Shown here in pieces: positions 9,354-18,718 of a stretch of DNA of 64,000 nt. The stretch comes from Rufibacter psychrotolerans (lineage in GTDB: Bacteria > Bacteroidota > Bacteroidia > Cytophagales > Hymenobacteraceae): NCBI RefSeq assembly GCF_016924645.1, contig NZ_JAFFJV010000011.1:366640-430639 (forward strand). Direction: 5' to 3'. The notes beneath the pieces were generated by a model. It had not been told where the DNA came from and did not search any database. It saw nothing but the letters and a program-made list of their open reading frames with translations. Each line of letters starts with the position of its first letter. Position 1 is the stretch's first letter. The position numbers were made by a program, and so were the translations under genes.

Positions 9354-10808
9354 ATGCGTTTCTCCCATATCTTGTCGGCTGCCGTGCTGCTAAGCCTTGC
9401 TTCGTTCATGGGTTGCAGCAAAACCGCCTCTACCGCCTCGCAGAGCGGGGGGCAGGCCAGTGCCGGGCAACAACTTTCCGGGGCTGCCTTGGCCTCGGCC
9501 AGAAGCAACTACACCAATTTCTGCGGCGGGTGCCACGGCCGCGACCTGGAGACGTTCGTCAACCGCAAATGGCAGCACGGCGACTCGCCCGAGGCCCTGT
9601 TCAAAGGCATCAAGCACGGCTACCCAGAGCAGGGCATGCCCGCCTATGACACCACCTTCACCGATGAGCAGATCCATCAGTTGGTAAGCTACATCCGGGA
9701 GGGCATCACCAAACAAAAAGACCAACCGGCCCAACGGCGAAATACCCTGGTGCACCGCTCAGAGAAGGTGAGCTTTGAGCTGGATACCGTCATCACCGGG
9801 CTGGACGTGCCGTGGGCCATGGCGTTCCTGCCCAACGGCGACATGCTGATCACTGAGCGCGGCGGCACGCTGTACCGGCTTACCCAAAGCCGCCAGTTGC
9901 AGAAGATAGAGGGCGTGCCCGAGGTGCTGGCGCAGGGCCAGGGCGGTTTGCTGGACGTGAAACTGCACCCAGACTTCAGCAAGAACAACGTGCTGTTCCT
10001 GTCTTACTCGGCGGTGAAGCGCGACGGCGGCCAGACCTTGTCTACCACTGCCCTTATGCGGGCGCGCCTGGACGGCAACAGCCTGCAGGACCAGAAAGTG
10101 ATCTTTGAGGCGCAGCCCTACGCCCGCACCCGCCACCACTACGGCAGCCGCATAGTGTTTGGCCCAGACGGGTACCTGTACTTCACCATGGGCGACCGGG
10201 GCGGCACCAACGTGAACCCCCAGAACCTTAGTGTGCACGCCGGCAAAACGCACCGCATCAAAGAAGATGGCTCCATTCCCACCGATAATCCGTTTGTAGG
10301 CAAGGCAGACGCGCTGCCCTCCATCTTCACCTACGGTAACCGAAACGCCCAGGGAATGGCCCTAAACCCCGCCACCGGTGAGCTTTGGCTGCACGAGCAC
10401 GGGCCCAAAGGCGGCGATGAAGTGAACATTGTGAAGAAAGGGGCCAACTACGGCTGGGCCGAGGTCACCCACGGCATCAATTACAACGGCACCAAAATCA
10501 CGGACCTGAAGCAAAAAGCAGGCATCACGGATCCTATCTACATCTGGGTGCCCTCCATTGCGCCCTCGGGCATGGCCTTTGTCACCTCAGACCGCTACAA
10601 AGGCTGGGAGGGAAGCTTGCTGCTAGGCTCCCTGAGCTTCAAGTTCCTGAGCCGCCTGGAGCTAGACGGTAATAAGGTGGTAAGGGAAGAACGCCTGCTG
10701 CAGGACATTGGACGGGTACGCGACGTACGCGTGAGCCCCGATGGCTACGTGTACCTGGCCGTGGAAAACCCGGGCCGGATTTACCGGCTGGTACCGGTGC
10801 AGGAGTAG
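9354..10808 (+). CDS. lipoprotein PQQ-dependent aldose dehydrogenase fused to cytochrome c
   Basis: Start taken as the ATG at 9354, which begins a lipoprotein signal (MRFSHILSAAVLLSLASFMGC, lipobox Cys21); 484 residues. Residues about 45-115 are a monoheme cytochrome c: heme site CGGCH at 57-61 and likely axial Met95 in GMPAYD. Residues about 140-480 are the six-bladed propeller of soluble glucose/sorbosone dehydrogenases, with VPWAMAFLPNGDMLITERGG, the PQQ-region HHYGSRIVF, GPDGYLYFTMGDRG and EHGPKGGDEVN. It oxidises aldose sugars in the periplasm and the fused heme would take electrons towards the respiratory chain. A short TAGCTTTA at 9310-9317 may be its -7 element. Single-gene unit ended by a strong terminator. 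Confidence 0.88.
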   Translation: MRFSHILSAAVLLSLASFMGCSKTASTASQSGGQASAGQQLSGAALASARSNYTNFCGGCHGRDLETFVNRKWQHGDSPEALFKGIKHGYPEQGMPAYDTTFTDEQIHQLVSYIREGITKQKDQPAQRRNTLVHRSEKVSFELDTVITGLDVPWAMAFLPNGDMLITERGGTLYRLTQSRQLQKIEGVPEVLAQGQGGLLDVKLHPDFSKNNVLFLSYSAVKRDGGQTLSTTALMRARLDGNSLQDQKVIFEAQPYARTRHHYGSRIVFGPDGYLYFTMGDRGGTNVNPQNLSVHAGKTHRIKEDGSIPTDNPFVGKADALPSIFTYGNRNAQGMALNPATGELWLHEHGPKGGDEVNIVKKGANYGWAEVTHGINYNGTKITDLKQKAGITDPIYIWVPSIAPSGMAFVTSDRYKGWEGSLLLGSLSFKFLSRLELDGNKVVREERLLQDIGRVRDVRVSPDGYVYLAVENPGRIYRLVPVQE

Positions 10809-10827
10809 CAGCGGGCAAATGCTCGTC

Positions 10828-10862
10828 GTTTTAGGGCCATTTTCGGTAAAACGGCCCTGAAA
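10828..10862. repeat. dispersed intergenic palindrome, copy 4
   Basis: GTTTTAGGGCCATTTTC, GG, TAAAACGGCCCTGAAA. Near-perfect member, just before the terminator. Confidence 0.75.
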
Positions 10863-10866
10863 TGAA

Positions 10867-10920
10867 CGCAACAGCCGTTTGCTCTGGGTTCTGCCGGAGC
10901 AAACGGCTGTTGCGCTTTTA
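10867..10920. terminator. bidirectional terminator between convergent genes
   Basis: Eighteen-base perfect arms (10867-10884 and 10897-10914, starting CGCAACAGCC). On the plus strand CTTTTA follows. The distal part touches the stop codon of the Rieske gene. Confidence 0.85.
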
Positions 10921-11250
10921 GGGGGTTTCCGGCAGATGTACATACACGCCGTCTTCGCGGGTTTCCAGCGGGAACCGTTGCAGGGGGCGGGTTCTGCCTT
11001 TGCATTCCTCGCCCGTGGCCAGGTGGAACCGGTAGCTGTGCCAGGGGCAGATAATCTCATTGAGGTAATTGGTGGTGCCGCGGCTCAGGGCATCGCCCAG
11101 GTGGGGGCAGAGGTTCTCCACGGCAAAGAGGCCCGCCGGGGTATGCGCCAGGCAGATTTCCCGGCCGTCCGCCAGCACGGCCTTGGCTTTGGTGAGGGCT
11201 ACCTGGGCCTTGGCTTCGGCCTCGCTGTTGAAAAGTTTGATCCAGGGCAT
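10918..11250 (-). CDS. small Rieske [2Fe-2S] ferredoxin-type protein
   Basis: Cytoplasmic electron-transfer protein of 110 residues. The start is the ATG at 11250 (MPWIKLFNSEAEAK), because the frame further upstream runs through a palindromic repeat and a small-RNA terminator. Both cluster-binding boxes are present: CPHLGDAL (Cys/His pair 1) and CPWHSYRF (pair 2), about 20 residues apart, as in NirD-like and dioxygenase-type Rieske ferredoxins. No oxygenase or nitrite reductase partner is nearby, so the role is open. The stop codon lies in the foot of the convergent terminator. Confidence 0.85.
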   Translation of the reverse strand: MPWIKLFNSEAEAKAQVALTKAKAVLADGREICLAHTPAGLFAVENLCPHLGDALSRGTTNYLNEIICPWHSYRFHLATGEECKGRTRPLQRFPLETREDGVYVHLPETP

Positions 11251-11263
11251 GGGCGGGGAGAGC

Positions 11264-11300
11264 TGTTTGGGGGCCAATATCCAGAAAATACCCCTGAAAC
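11264..11300. repeat. dispersed intergenic palindrome, copy 5 (degenerate)
   Basis: TGTTTGGGGGCC ... CCCCTGAAAC around AATATCCAGAAAAT. Immediately upstream of the Rieske start codon. Confidence 0.5.
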
Positions 11301-11326
11301 GGAAGTGCCGCGTTAAAAAGGCCTGT

Positions 11327-11380
11327 AAATGAAAAAGCCCGGAAAAACCGGGCCCCTTACACCAAACTAACAAACAAAAC
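11327..11380. repeat. 54-bp direct repeat, left copy (sRNA 3' end)
   Basis: Identical over 54 bp to 12004-12057. It contains the terminator hairpin and the stretch ACACCAAACTAACAAACAAA. Confidence 0.9.
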
Positions 11381-11467
11381 TTTTAAACAAACCTAATGAA
11401 GACTAAAGCAACCGGTTGTGGGGGAGCAGCAAGCTGAGAGGGAATCAGGTGCTGTGGTTGCGTTTAG
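11331..11467 (-). ncRNA. putative structured small RNA, copy A
   Basis: The predicted transcript is about 137 nt, from just after the -7 element to an intrinsic terminator (GCCCGG, AAAAA, CCGGGC at 11337-11353, with U5 at 11332-11336). Its 5' end ACTAAAcGCAACC can pair with GGTTGCTTTAGT downstream (plus positions 11456-11468 and 11402-11413). Inside that stem is a nested hairpin CAGCA..CTGA / TCAG..TGCTG (11427-11454). The pairing starting exactly at the expected transcription start, and the lack of any ATG frame, suggest an untranslated RNA. The 3' 54 bp are identical to copy B. The family is unknown to me. Confidence 0.55.
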
Positions 11468-11472
11468 TGATA

Positions 11473-11503
11473 CAAAGATGCAGCAACTTTGCCCCGGTGC
11501 CAA
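11473..11503 (-). promoter_or_regulatory. promoter of small RNA copy A
   Basis: Minus-strand TTG (11501-11503), 20 bp, CATCTTTG (11473-11480). One base off the TAnnTTTG consensus; the same layout occurs in copy B. Confidence 0.6.
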
Positions 11504-11940
11504 CCCAAACAAGAGGAAGCAGGCCTTTTTCTGCCTGAATCCCGACAAACCGGGAGTGAACCGGACAAACCACCCCCGAACCCGGAGAAAACCGCCCCAA
11601 CCCGGAGGCGCAGGAAATAGAACTTTCCGGAAAAAAGAGCCCAAAAATGGCGCACTAGGCGGTGAAACGGTAAGAAAATCTGGAGGCGTCAGCTAAATCA
11701 GGCGGTTCTCTCCCCAAAAATCCAGCGCACTTTCCTTAACCCTGTTTTTTGATGAAACCGGAAAACCTGCTGCCGAAAGCCTTCCCTCAGGAGGGAAACT
11801 GACCGACCGATAGAATCCTTGCTAGCCGGGGAGCGGGCCAGCAGCCTTGCGGTACAAGGGAAGGGGACAAGGTTGTCGGCCTGCCCCAATGTTGGGGAGA
11901 AAGGCAGCAGGTGCGGGAGGAGCGGCACTCAGAGAAAACG

Positions 11941-11976
11941 GTTTTAGCGTTAATTCTGGAAAAACAGGCTCAAAGC
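11941..11976. repeat. dispersed intergenic palindrome, copy 6 (degenerate)
   Basis: GTTTTAGC ... GGCTCAAAGC around AATTCTGGAAAAAC; arms only partly match. Confidence 0.4.
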
Positions 11977-12003
11977 AATTCTAGGGCGAATGAAGTGCCC
12001 CTA

Positions 12004-12057
12004 AAATGAAAAAGCCCGGAAAAACCGGGCCCCTTACACCAAACTAACAAACAAAAC
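12004..12057. repeat. 54-bp direct repeat, right copy (sRNA 3' end)
   Basis: Identical to 11327-11380; forms the 3' end and terminator of small RNA copy B. Confidence 0.9.
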
Positions 12058-12152
12058 CTAAATTCTTCTGGAGGGCTGGCCTGGGCCAGCGGGCAATCCG
12101 GGGAGGGGGAATCTTCTCTGGGAGGGGACTCAACCGCTTTCGCCGTGATTGA
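12009..12152 (-). ncRNA. putative small RNA, copy B
   Basis: The predicted transcript is about 145 nt, ending in the same terminator as copy A (GCCCGG/CCGGGC at 12014-12030, U5 at 12009-12013). The middle part is not alignable to copy A; it contains a GCTGGCC/GGCCAGC hairpin and pyrimidine-rich single-stranded stretches. Conserved promoter, conserved 3' end and a variable middle are what one expects of paralogous small RNAs with different targets, but expression is not shown. Confidence 0.5.
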
Positions 12153-12157
12153 TGATA

Positions 12158-12188
12158 CAAATATGCAGTGACTTTTCGCCGGCGGCAA
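12158..12188 (-). promoter_or_regulatory. promoter of small RNA copy B
   Basis: Minus-strand TTG (12186-12188), 20 bp, CATATTTG (12158-12165), the same geometry as copy A. Confidence 0.6.
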
Positions 12189-12350
12189 CGCAAATAAGAA
12201 GAAGCGGGCCTTTTCCTGTCCGAAGCCTGCAAAAGAGGGAGTGAACCGGACTAACCCACCCCGAACCGGCGGATTTACCAGCTAGAGCCGAAGCCTGTAG
12301 AAAGGGACGCAACAACGGGCGGCACAGCAGGTGGCTAGAGCAGAAAGGGC

Positions 12351-12414
12351 AAAAAAAATGCTTAAAAGTAGTCTATCCCAGAGCGCAAGCGGATAGTGAA
12401 GACTACTTTTAAGC
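12351..12414 (-). terminator. intrinsic terminator of the cupin gene
   Basis: Fifteen-base perfect arms (12360-12374, 12400-12414; GCTTAAAAGTAGTCT and complement), extended by CTATCC/GGATAG, followed on the minus strand by U8 (12351-12358). Confidence 0.88.
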
Positions 12415-12456
12415 GAAATAGAGTGTGAATGTATCAGATTTTACGCGGGTAAGACC

Positions 12457-12879
12457 TTAAGGTTTAAGCGTGTAGAAAGAATTGTCTGATTTTTTTTCAA
12501 AGCTATCGGCAGGTTTCTCCAGGAGCATGATTTTCAGGGTTTTCTCGCCGGTGTTCCAGTTCTTGAAATGGGTAAGATCGGTCCAGAGGCGGTCGCCAGG
12601 TTTCACTTTTACTGTTTTCACTTGGCCATCGGGGGTAACCATGCGCAGGGTTCCGGCAGAGGCTGCGTAGGCTTCCTGCTCCGGTGAGGCGTGGAAATCC
12701 AGGAACTCACCTGGCGCCAGCTCCAACGACAAGATGCGCAGGTCATTAGTTTTCAGAACATGCTTGAACACTTTGGTGGTGCGGGGAGCGGAGCCGTGGG
12801 GGTTTGTTCCGGCAAAGGCAGGAGCCAGGTTCAACAGGAAACAAACGGTAAAGAAAGCGGAGGTTAAGCGAGTTTTCAT
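12457..12879 (-). CDS. small secreted cupin-fold protein
   Basis: Protein of 140 residues with a signal peptide (MKTRLTSAFFTVCFLLNLAPAFA, cleavage about 23). The mature part has the spacing of a single cupin: LELAPGEFLDFHASPEQEAY (motif 1 with His and Glu) and VKPGDRLWTDLTHFKNWNTG (motif 2), ending in beta strands (KTLKIMLLEKPAD). It probably binds a metal or small ligand in the periplasm; no catalytic role can be assigned. Separate transcription unit with its own terminator. Confidence 0.75.
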   Translation of the reverse strand: MKTRLTSAFFTVCFLLNLAPAFAGTNPHGSAPRTTKVFKHVLKTNDLRILSLELAPGEFLDFHASPEQEAYAASAGTLRMVTPDGQVKTVKVKPGDRLWTDLTHFKNWNTGEKTLKIMLLEKPADSFEKKSDNSFYTLKP

Positions 12880-13079
12880 AATTTTTTATGGTTAAGATTT
12901 TTAGAATTTTTTAAGAGTATTTTGCTCGTTTCTGGGGTAGCCCTTTTGATTATATAGATGCAAAGTTGGGCAATACGTTGCTTGCTTGTATGTTAATGAT
13001 CTGTTAAAAGGCTTAAAACCAGGATGAAGCCGCAAAAACCAGCACCGAGGCGGAACTTTTCCCGGATGAACGGGACCCC

Positions 13080-13116
13080 GTTTTTCGGCAGTTTTTGCCA
13101 AAAGGCCCCCAAAACC
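13080..13116. repeat. dispersed intergenic palindrome, copy 7
   Basis: GTTTTTCGGC ... GGCCCCCAAAAC around AGTTTTTGCCAAAA. Confidence 0.55.
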
Positions 13117-13269
13117 GCTTTGTGGCCCTAAAGTGAGCCAGCCAGCGGCCTGCGGGAACAGCAAAATGTTGAAGGGGAAATGCCAGGACGCAGCCAATAG
13201 TTGCTCCCTTTTGCCTCAGCCCGAAACCTGCGGATACAAGCCCGCCTGACCCGGCAGGAATTAGGAACC

Positions 13270-13328
13270 GCCCAAAAACAGAAAAGCTGTTTTCAGGCTG
13301 AATGATGAAAATCAGCCCGAAAACAGCC
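13270..13328 (-). terminator. priA terminator built from a dispersed palindrome (copy 8)
   Basis: GCTGTTTTCAGGCTGA and TCAGCCCGAAAACAGC form a long stem (13286-13328) with an ATGATGAAAA loop. In the minus-strand direction it is followed by TTTTCTGTTTTTGGG. It has the sequence character of the dispersed repeat family and stands 43 bp after the priA stop codon. Confidence 0.7.
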
Positions 13329-13371
13329 TTTTGGAGGGTTTATTTTGAAGGTGGCCTGCTAAGCCGGCGTA

Positions 13372-15915
13372 TTAAGACGGGTCCACGTCAATGACAACGC
13401 GCGCATTCTTGAAGTCTTTGGCTTTGAGTAGCTGCTGCACAGCATCATAGATGTGGGCCTTCGCCTCGCGCAGGTTGCCGCTCTCGCGGTCTAGTTTTAC
13501 GTGCACTTCCTGCAGGTATTGGTTCCTGATCTTGAAAATATGCGGGGCCTCGGGGCCCAGCACGCCGGTGCGGCCCAGGCGGTCTACCAGGTCCTTGGCC
13601 AGCAGGATGGCCGCCGCCTCGCAGGGCTTGGCCTCGGGGTGCTTTACGGTGAGCCTGATCATCCGCACGAAGGGCGGGTACCTGAACTTCTGGCGCTCGG
13701 CAATTTCCTGCTCGTACAGGCCCTGGTAGTCGTTGTCAATGACCCGCTGGAAGATAGGCTGGTTGGGGTTAGCCGTCTGGATGAGGACTTTGCCCTTGTT
13801 CCCTTTACGGCCCGCCCGCCCGCTCACCTGCACAAACAACTGGTACGCCCGCTCGTGCGCCCTGAAATCGGGGAAGTGGATGATGCTGTCGGCGCTCAGG
13901 ATGCCCACTAGGCTCACGTGCTCAAAGTCCAGCCCCTTGGTCACCATCTGGGTGCCCACCAGAATGTCGGTGCGCTGCTGCTCAAAGTCCTCAATGATCT
14001 GCTGGTGGCTGTTCTTGCGCTTGGTGGTGTCCAGGTCCATGCGCTGGATGCGGGCCTCGGGCAAGATCAGCTTCAGCTCGTCCTCAATCTTCTCGGTCCC
14101 AAAGCCCACGGTCTTGAGCATGGTGGAGCCGCAGGCGGGGCAATCGTTGGGCTTTTTCTCGGAGTAGCCGCAGTAGTGGCAGCGCAACTCATTGGAGAAC
14201 TTGTGGTAAGACAAACTCACGGCGCAGTTGCGGCACTTGGGGATCCAGGCGCAGTCATTGCAGTCAATGAAAGGCGCGTAGCCCCGCCGGTTCTGGAACA
14301 AGATCACCTGCTCGTGGCCGTGCAGCGTGTCCTGGATGCCGTGGATGAGCCGCTGCGAAAAGTGGCTGAGCATGTTCTTGCGCAGGCTTTCCTGGCGCGT
14401 ATCCACCAGTTCCACCTGGGGCAGGGTGGCCTCGCCGTAGCGCACGTGCAGGTTTACCAGGCCCCACCGGCCCTGCTGGCAGTGGTAATACGTCTCTACC
14501 GAAGGCGTGGCCGAGCCCAGCAGGGTCCTGGCCCCGTGGAACTGCGCCATCATGAGCGCCACCTCGCGGGCGTTGTAGCGCGGCGCCGGCTCGTGCTGCT
14601 TGTAAGAAGGCTCGTGCTCCTCGTCCACAATGATCAGGCTCAGCGAATGGAAGGGCAGGAACACCGAGGACCGCACGCCCACCACCACCTGGAACCGCCC
14701 CGAAAGAATGCCGTTCCAGACCTCCACGCGCTCGTTGTCTGAGAACTTGGAGTGGTACACGCCCAACCGGTCCCCGAACACCCGCTTCAGCCGGACCACA
14801 ATCTGGGCCGTGAGCGCGATTTCGGGCAGCAAATACAGCACCTGGCCACCGGCCTCCACCGCTTTCTGGATCAGGTCAATGTAGATCTCGGTCTTGCCGC
14901 TGCCCGTGATGCCGTGCAACAGCACCGTGTTCTTCTCGCCAAACAAGTCCAGCACCTGGTCGCGGGCCTGGGCCTGCGCCGGCGACAGTTCCATGGTAAG
15001 GTACGGTCCGCGGCCCTCGGCCTCGGGAAAACGGCTCACCACCTGGTCAAACTGCTCCAGCACGCCATTCTTAAGCAGCGTATTTATGGCCGAAAGCGAC
15101 AGGTGCGGATTGGAGGTAAGCATGTTCTTCTCAATGCCCTGCTCATTGGTGGCCAGGTTGTGCAGCACGGGCGTGAGCTGCACGTACTTGAGCAGCACGT
15201 CCAGTTGCTTGGGCCGGGCCCCTAGTTCATTGAAAAGGGCTTCCAGGGTTTCCTCATCAGTAGTAAACTGCGGGGCCAGGCGTACCTTTTTCACCACCTT
15301 GGGGGCATACTTCTCGGCGATCTCCTCATAAATGATGATGATCTCCTTGAGCAGCAGCGATTTGATGATCTTATGAAAGCTGGTGAGCTGCAGCAACTGG
15401 CCCACCTCGGTGAAGGTGAGGTGCTGCTTCTGGCGCAGCGCGAAGATGATCTTTTCCTCGTGGCCGGTGAGGGGCCACTCGTTGGTTTCCTCGTTGAACT
15501 GCGGGTGCAGCTGTATCTTGGACTCGCTGCTGAGCTTAAGGGCCGAGGGGAGGGCAGCGTTGATCACTTCGCCCAGGGTGCAGAGATAGTACTCGGCCAT
15601 CCACATGAAGAGCTTGAGCTGCGGACCCGTGACCACGGGCTTCTCGTCAATCACTTCCAGCAGGTACTTGGCCTGGTACTCTTTGGGAGGCTGCTCGTGC
15701 ACGCGGGCCACTATACAGCTCAGGACCCGTTTAGACCCAAACTGCACCAGCACGCGGGCGCCCACCAGCACCTCGTCGCTCATCTGGTAAGGAACGCGGT
15801 ACGTGTACAGTTTGGGCAGGGGCAAAGGTAAAATGACGTCTGCGAACAGGGTGACCCGTTCAGAGACGTCATCGGCAGGAGTATGGAATTCTAATTCAGG
15901 TGTCAAAGCGGCCAA
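13372..15915 (-). CDS. priA: primosomal replication-restart helicase PriA
   Basis: DNA helicase of 847 residues that reloads the replisome at stalled forks. The N-terminal DNA-binding domain begins at about residue 23 (VTLFADVILPLPLPKLYTYRVP). Walker A is LLHGITGSGKTEIY, the DEAH box LIIVDEEHEPSYKQ. The zinc region has the expected eight Cys: CNDC, CRNC, CHYC and CPAC, within about 45 residues. The C-terminal helicase half includes GTQMVTKGLDFEHV and VSGRAGR. Full length. The start codon appears to be TTG at 15915, since no ATG lies in the first conserved block. A palindromic repeat touches the 5' end. Confidence 0.95.
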   Translation of the reverse strand: MAALTPELEFHTPADDVSERVTLFADVILPLPLPKLYTYRVPYQMSDEVLVGARVLVQFGSKRVLSCIVARVHEQPPKEYQAKYLLEVIDEKPVVTGPQLKLFMWMAEYYLCTLGEVINAALPSALKLSSESKIQLHPQFNEETNEWPLTGHEEKIIFALRQKQHLTFTEVGQLLQLTSFHKIIKSLLLKEIIIIYEEIAEKYAPKVVKKVRLAPQFTTDEETLEALFNELGARPKQLDVLLKYVQLTPVLHNLATNEQGIEKNMLTSNPHLSLSAINTLLKNGVLEQFDQVVSRFPEAEGRGPYLTMELSPAQAQARDQVLDLFGEKNTVLLHGITGSGKTEIYIDLIQKAVEAGGQVLYLLPEIALTAQIVVRLKRVFGDRLGVYHSKFSDNERVEVWNGILSGRFQVVVGVRSSVFLPFHSLSLIIVDEEHEPSYKQHEPAPRYNAREVALMMAQFHGARTLLGSATPSVETYYHCQQGRWGLVNLHVRYGEATLPQVELVDTRQESLRKNMLSHFSQRLIHGIQDTLHGHEQVILFQNRRGYAPFIDCNDCAWIPKCRNCAVSLSYHKFSNELRCHYCGYSEKKPNDCPACGSTMLKTVGFGTEKIEDELKLILPEARIQRMDLDTTKRKNSHQQIIEDFEQQRTDILVGTQMVTKGLDFEHVSLVGILSADSIIHFPDFRAHERAYQLFVQVSGRAGRKGNKGKVLIQTANPNQPIFQRVIDNDYQGLYEQEIAERQKFRYPPFVRMIRLTVKHPEAKPCEAAAILLAKDLVDRLGRTGVLGPEAPHIFKIRNQYLQEVHVKLDRESGNLREAKAHIYDAVQQLLKAKDFKNARVVIDVDPS

Positions 15916-15951
15916 TTTAGGCCAAAGTTCGGAAAAACAGCCCGGAAACGG
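15916..15951. repeat. dispersed intergenic palindrome, copy 9
   Basis: TTTAGGCC ... GCCCGGAAAC around GTTCGGAAAAAC, filling most of the 46-bp gap upstream of priA. Confidence 0.55.
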
Positions 15952-15961
15952 AAAGCTTTCC

Positions 15962-16438
15962 TTACTTCACCTGGTAGTCTTCCACCAATAAAGTGAGTTG
16001 GCTGTCTTGCGGGTCTGGGTCGCGCAGCACGGTGGTGTACAGCAGCACGGGCTCGGTGTCGCGTACTTCCAGCTCCAGCTGCTCGGCCAGGGAAGATTTT
16101 ACCGGCAACCAGATTTCCTGTTGGCCCGAGGTAAAGAGCACCTCTTTGCGGAACTGCCGGATGTTGCCCGGCTTCAGGCCTTTCTGCTTCATGAGCTGGA
16201 TGCTCTCCAGGGTGATGTTGCGGGTTTTGCCCTTGTACACCAAAGACAAGCGGCAGGCGCCCAACTCAGTAGGGCCCGAGGGGGCCTGAGACACGGCCGG
16301 GGTGTTTCGTTGCAGGGCTTCCAGGGTGGTCTCTGGGTGGGACTTCTGTAAACGCTTCCAGTAGCCGTCACCGTTCTGGGCAGCGGCTGAAGCCGTGATG
16401 GCAAGCCAAAGGCCGCCTAAAAAGAGTAACTTCTTCAC
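15962..16438 (-). CDS. secreted protein of unknown function
   Basis: Protein of 158 residues, starting at GTG (16438). Signal peptide MKKLLFLGGLWLAITASAAAQ. The mature part is mixed polar with predicted strands at the end (SQLTLLVEDYQVK). I do not recognise a family. It precedes priA on the same strand with only a 46-bp gap and may be cotranscribed with it; no shared function follows from that. Confidence 0.65.
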   Translation of the reverse strand: MKKLLFLGGLWLAITASAAAQNGDGYWKRLQKSHPETTLEALQRNTPAVSQAPSGPTELGACRLSLVYKGKTRNITLESIQLMKQKGLKPGNIRQFRKEVLFTSGQQEIWLPVKSSLAEQLELEVRDTEPVLLYTTVLRDPDPQDSQLTLLVEDYQVK

Positions 16439-16572
16439 GTGGTTAGTGGGTTTAGTGCTTGGTGCAGCAACAGCAGTTTGGCCGCTCCAGTTCTACAGAC
16501 CCGCGAAAATCGTCAATTTGTTTGATTTAGCCCACCAAGGCTTCTTTTTGTACTATCCCGGGCTACCAAAGG

Positions 16573-16605
16573 GGCTCCCTACTGGCAGGAAAACCTTTGG
16601 GAGCC
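16573..16605 (-). terminator. possible terminator of the YyaL-type gene
   Basis: GGCTCCC (16573-16579) and GGGAGCC (16599-16605) with a 19-base loop. Only a weak U stretch follows, so this is tentative. Confidence 0.35.
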
Positions 16606-16617
16606 GGGGATTGTGGG

Positions 16618-18651
<2,034 letters not shown>

Positions 18652-18674
18652 AGTACTGAAGGATAGGTAAAGGG

Positions 18675-18713
18675 CGTTTCGGGCCTGTTTCTACAAAATA
18701 GGCCGCAAAACGG
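18675..18713. repeat. dispersed intergenic palindrome, copy 10
   Basis: CGTTTCGGGCCTGTTTC ... AAAATAGGCCGCAAAACGG, filling the gap between the YyaL-type and GSCFA genes. Confidence 0.65.
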
Positions 18714-18718
18714 AATTA

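Larger units (their letters stand above)
11251..12456. other. 1.2-kb intergenic region with duplicated small transcription units
   Basis: No protein gene is supported. The region holds two diverged copies of a block (about 11327-11575 and 12004-12265), each with an intrinsic terminator, a small transcribed segment, a promoter and a further about 75 bp of upstream similarity. Between them (11640-12000) are short hairpins such as TCCCTCAGGAGGGA but nothing I can name. Confidence 0.65.
12880..13371. other. intergenic region with two palindromic repeats
   Basis: About 490 bp between the cupin and priA genes. Apart from the two palindromes listed separately it holds no supported gene. A minus-strand CAACTTTG near 12962-12969 may be the -7 element of the cupin gene, without a clear -33 partner. 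Confidence 0.5.

Noticed and set aside
10918..12188. Two frames sharing the peptide LVWCKGPGFSGLFH
   Set aside because: The shared peptide is a translation of the 54-bp repeat with the small-RNA terminator; in one case it runs into the Rieske gene, whose own start is clear.
13918..14742. A 274-codon open frame on the plus strand
   Set aside because: Antisense to conserved priA motifs; composition is that of a complementary strand.
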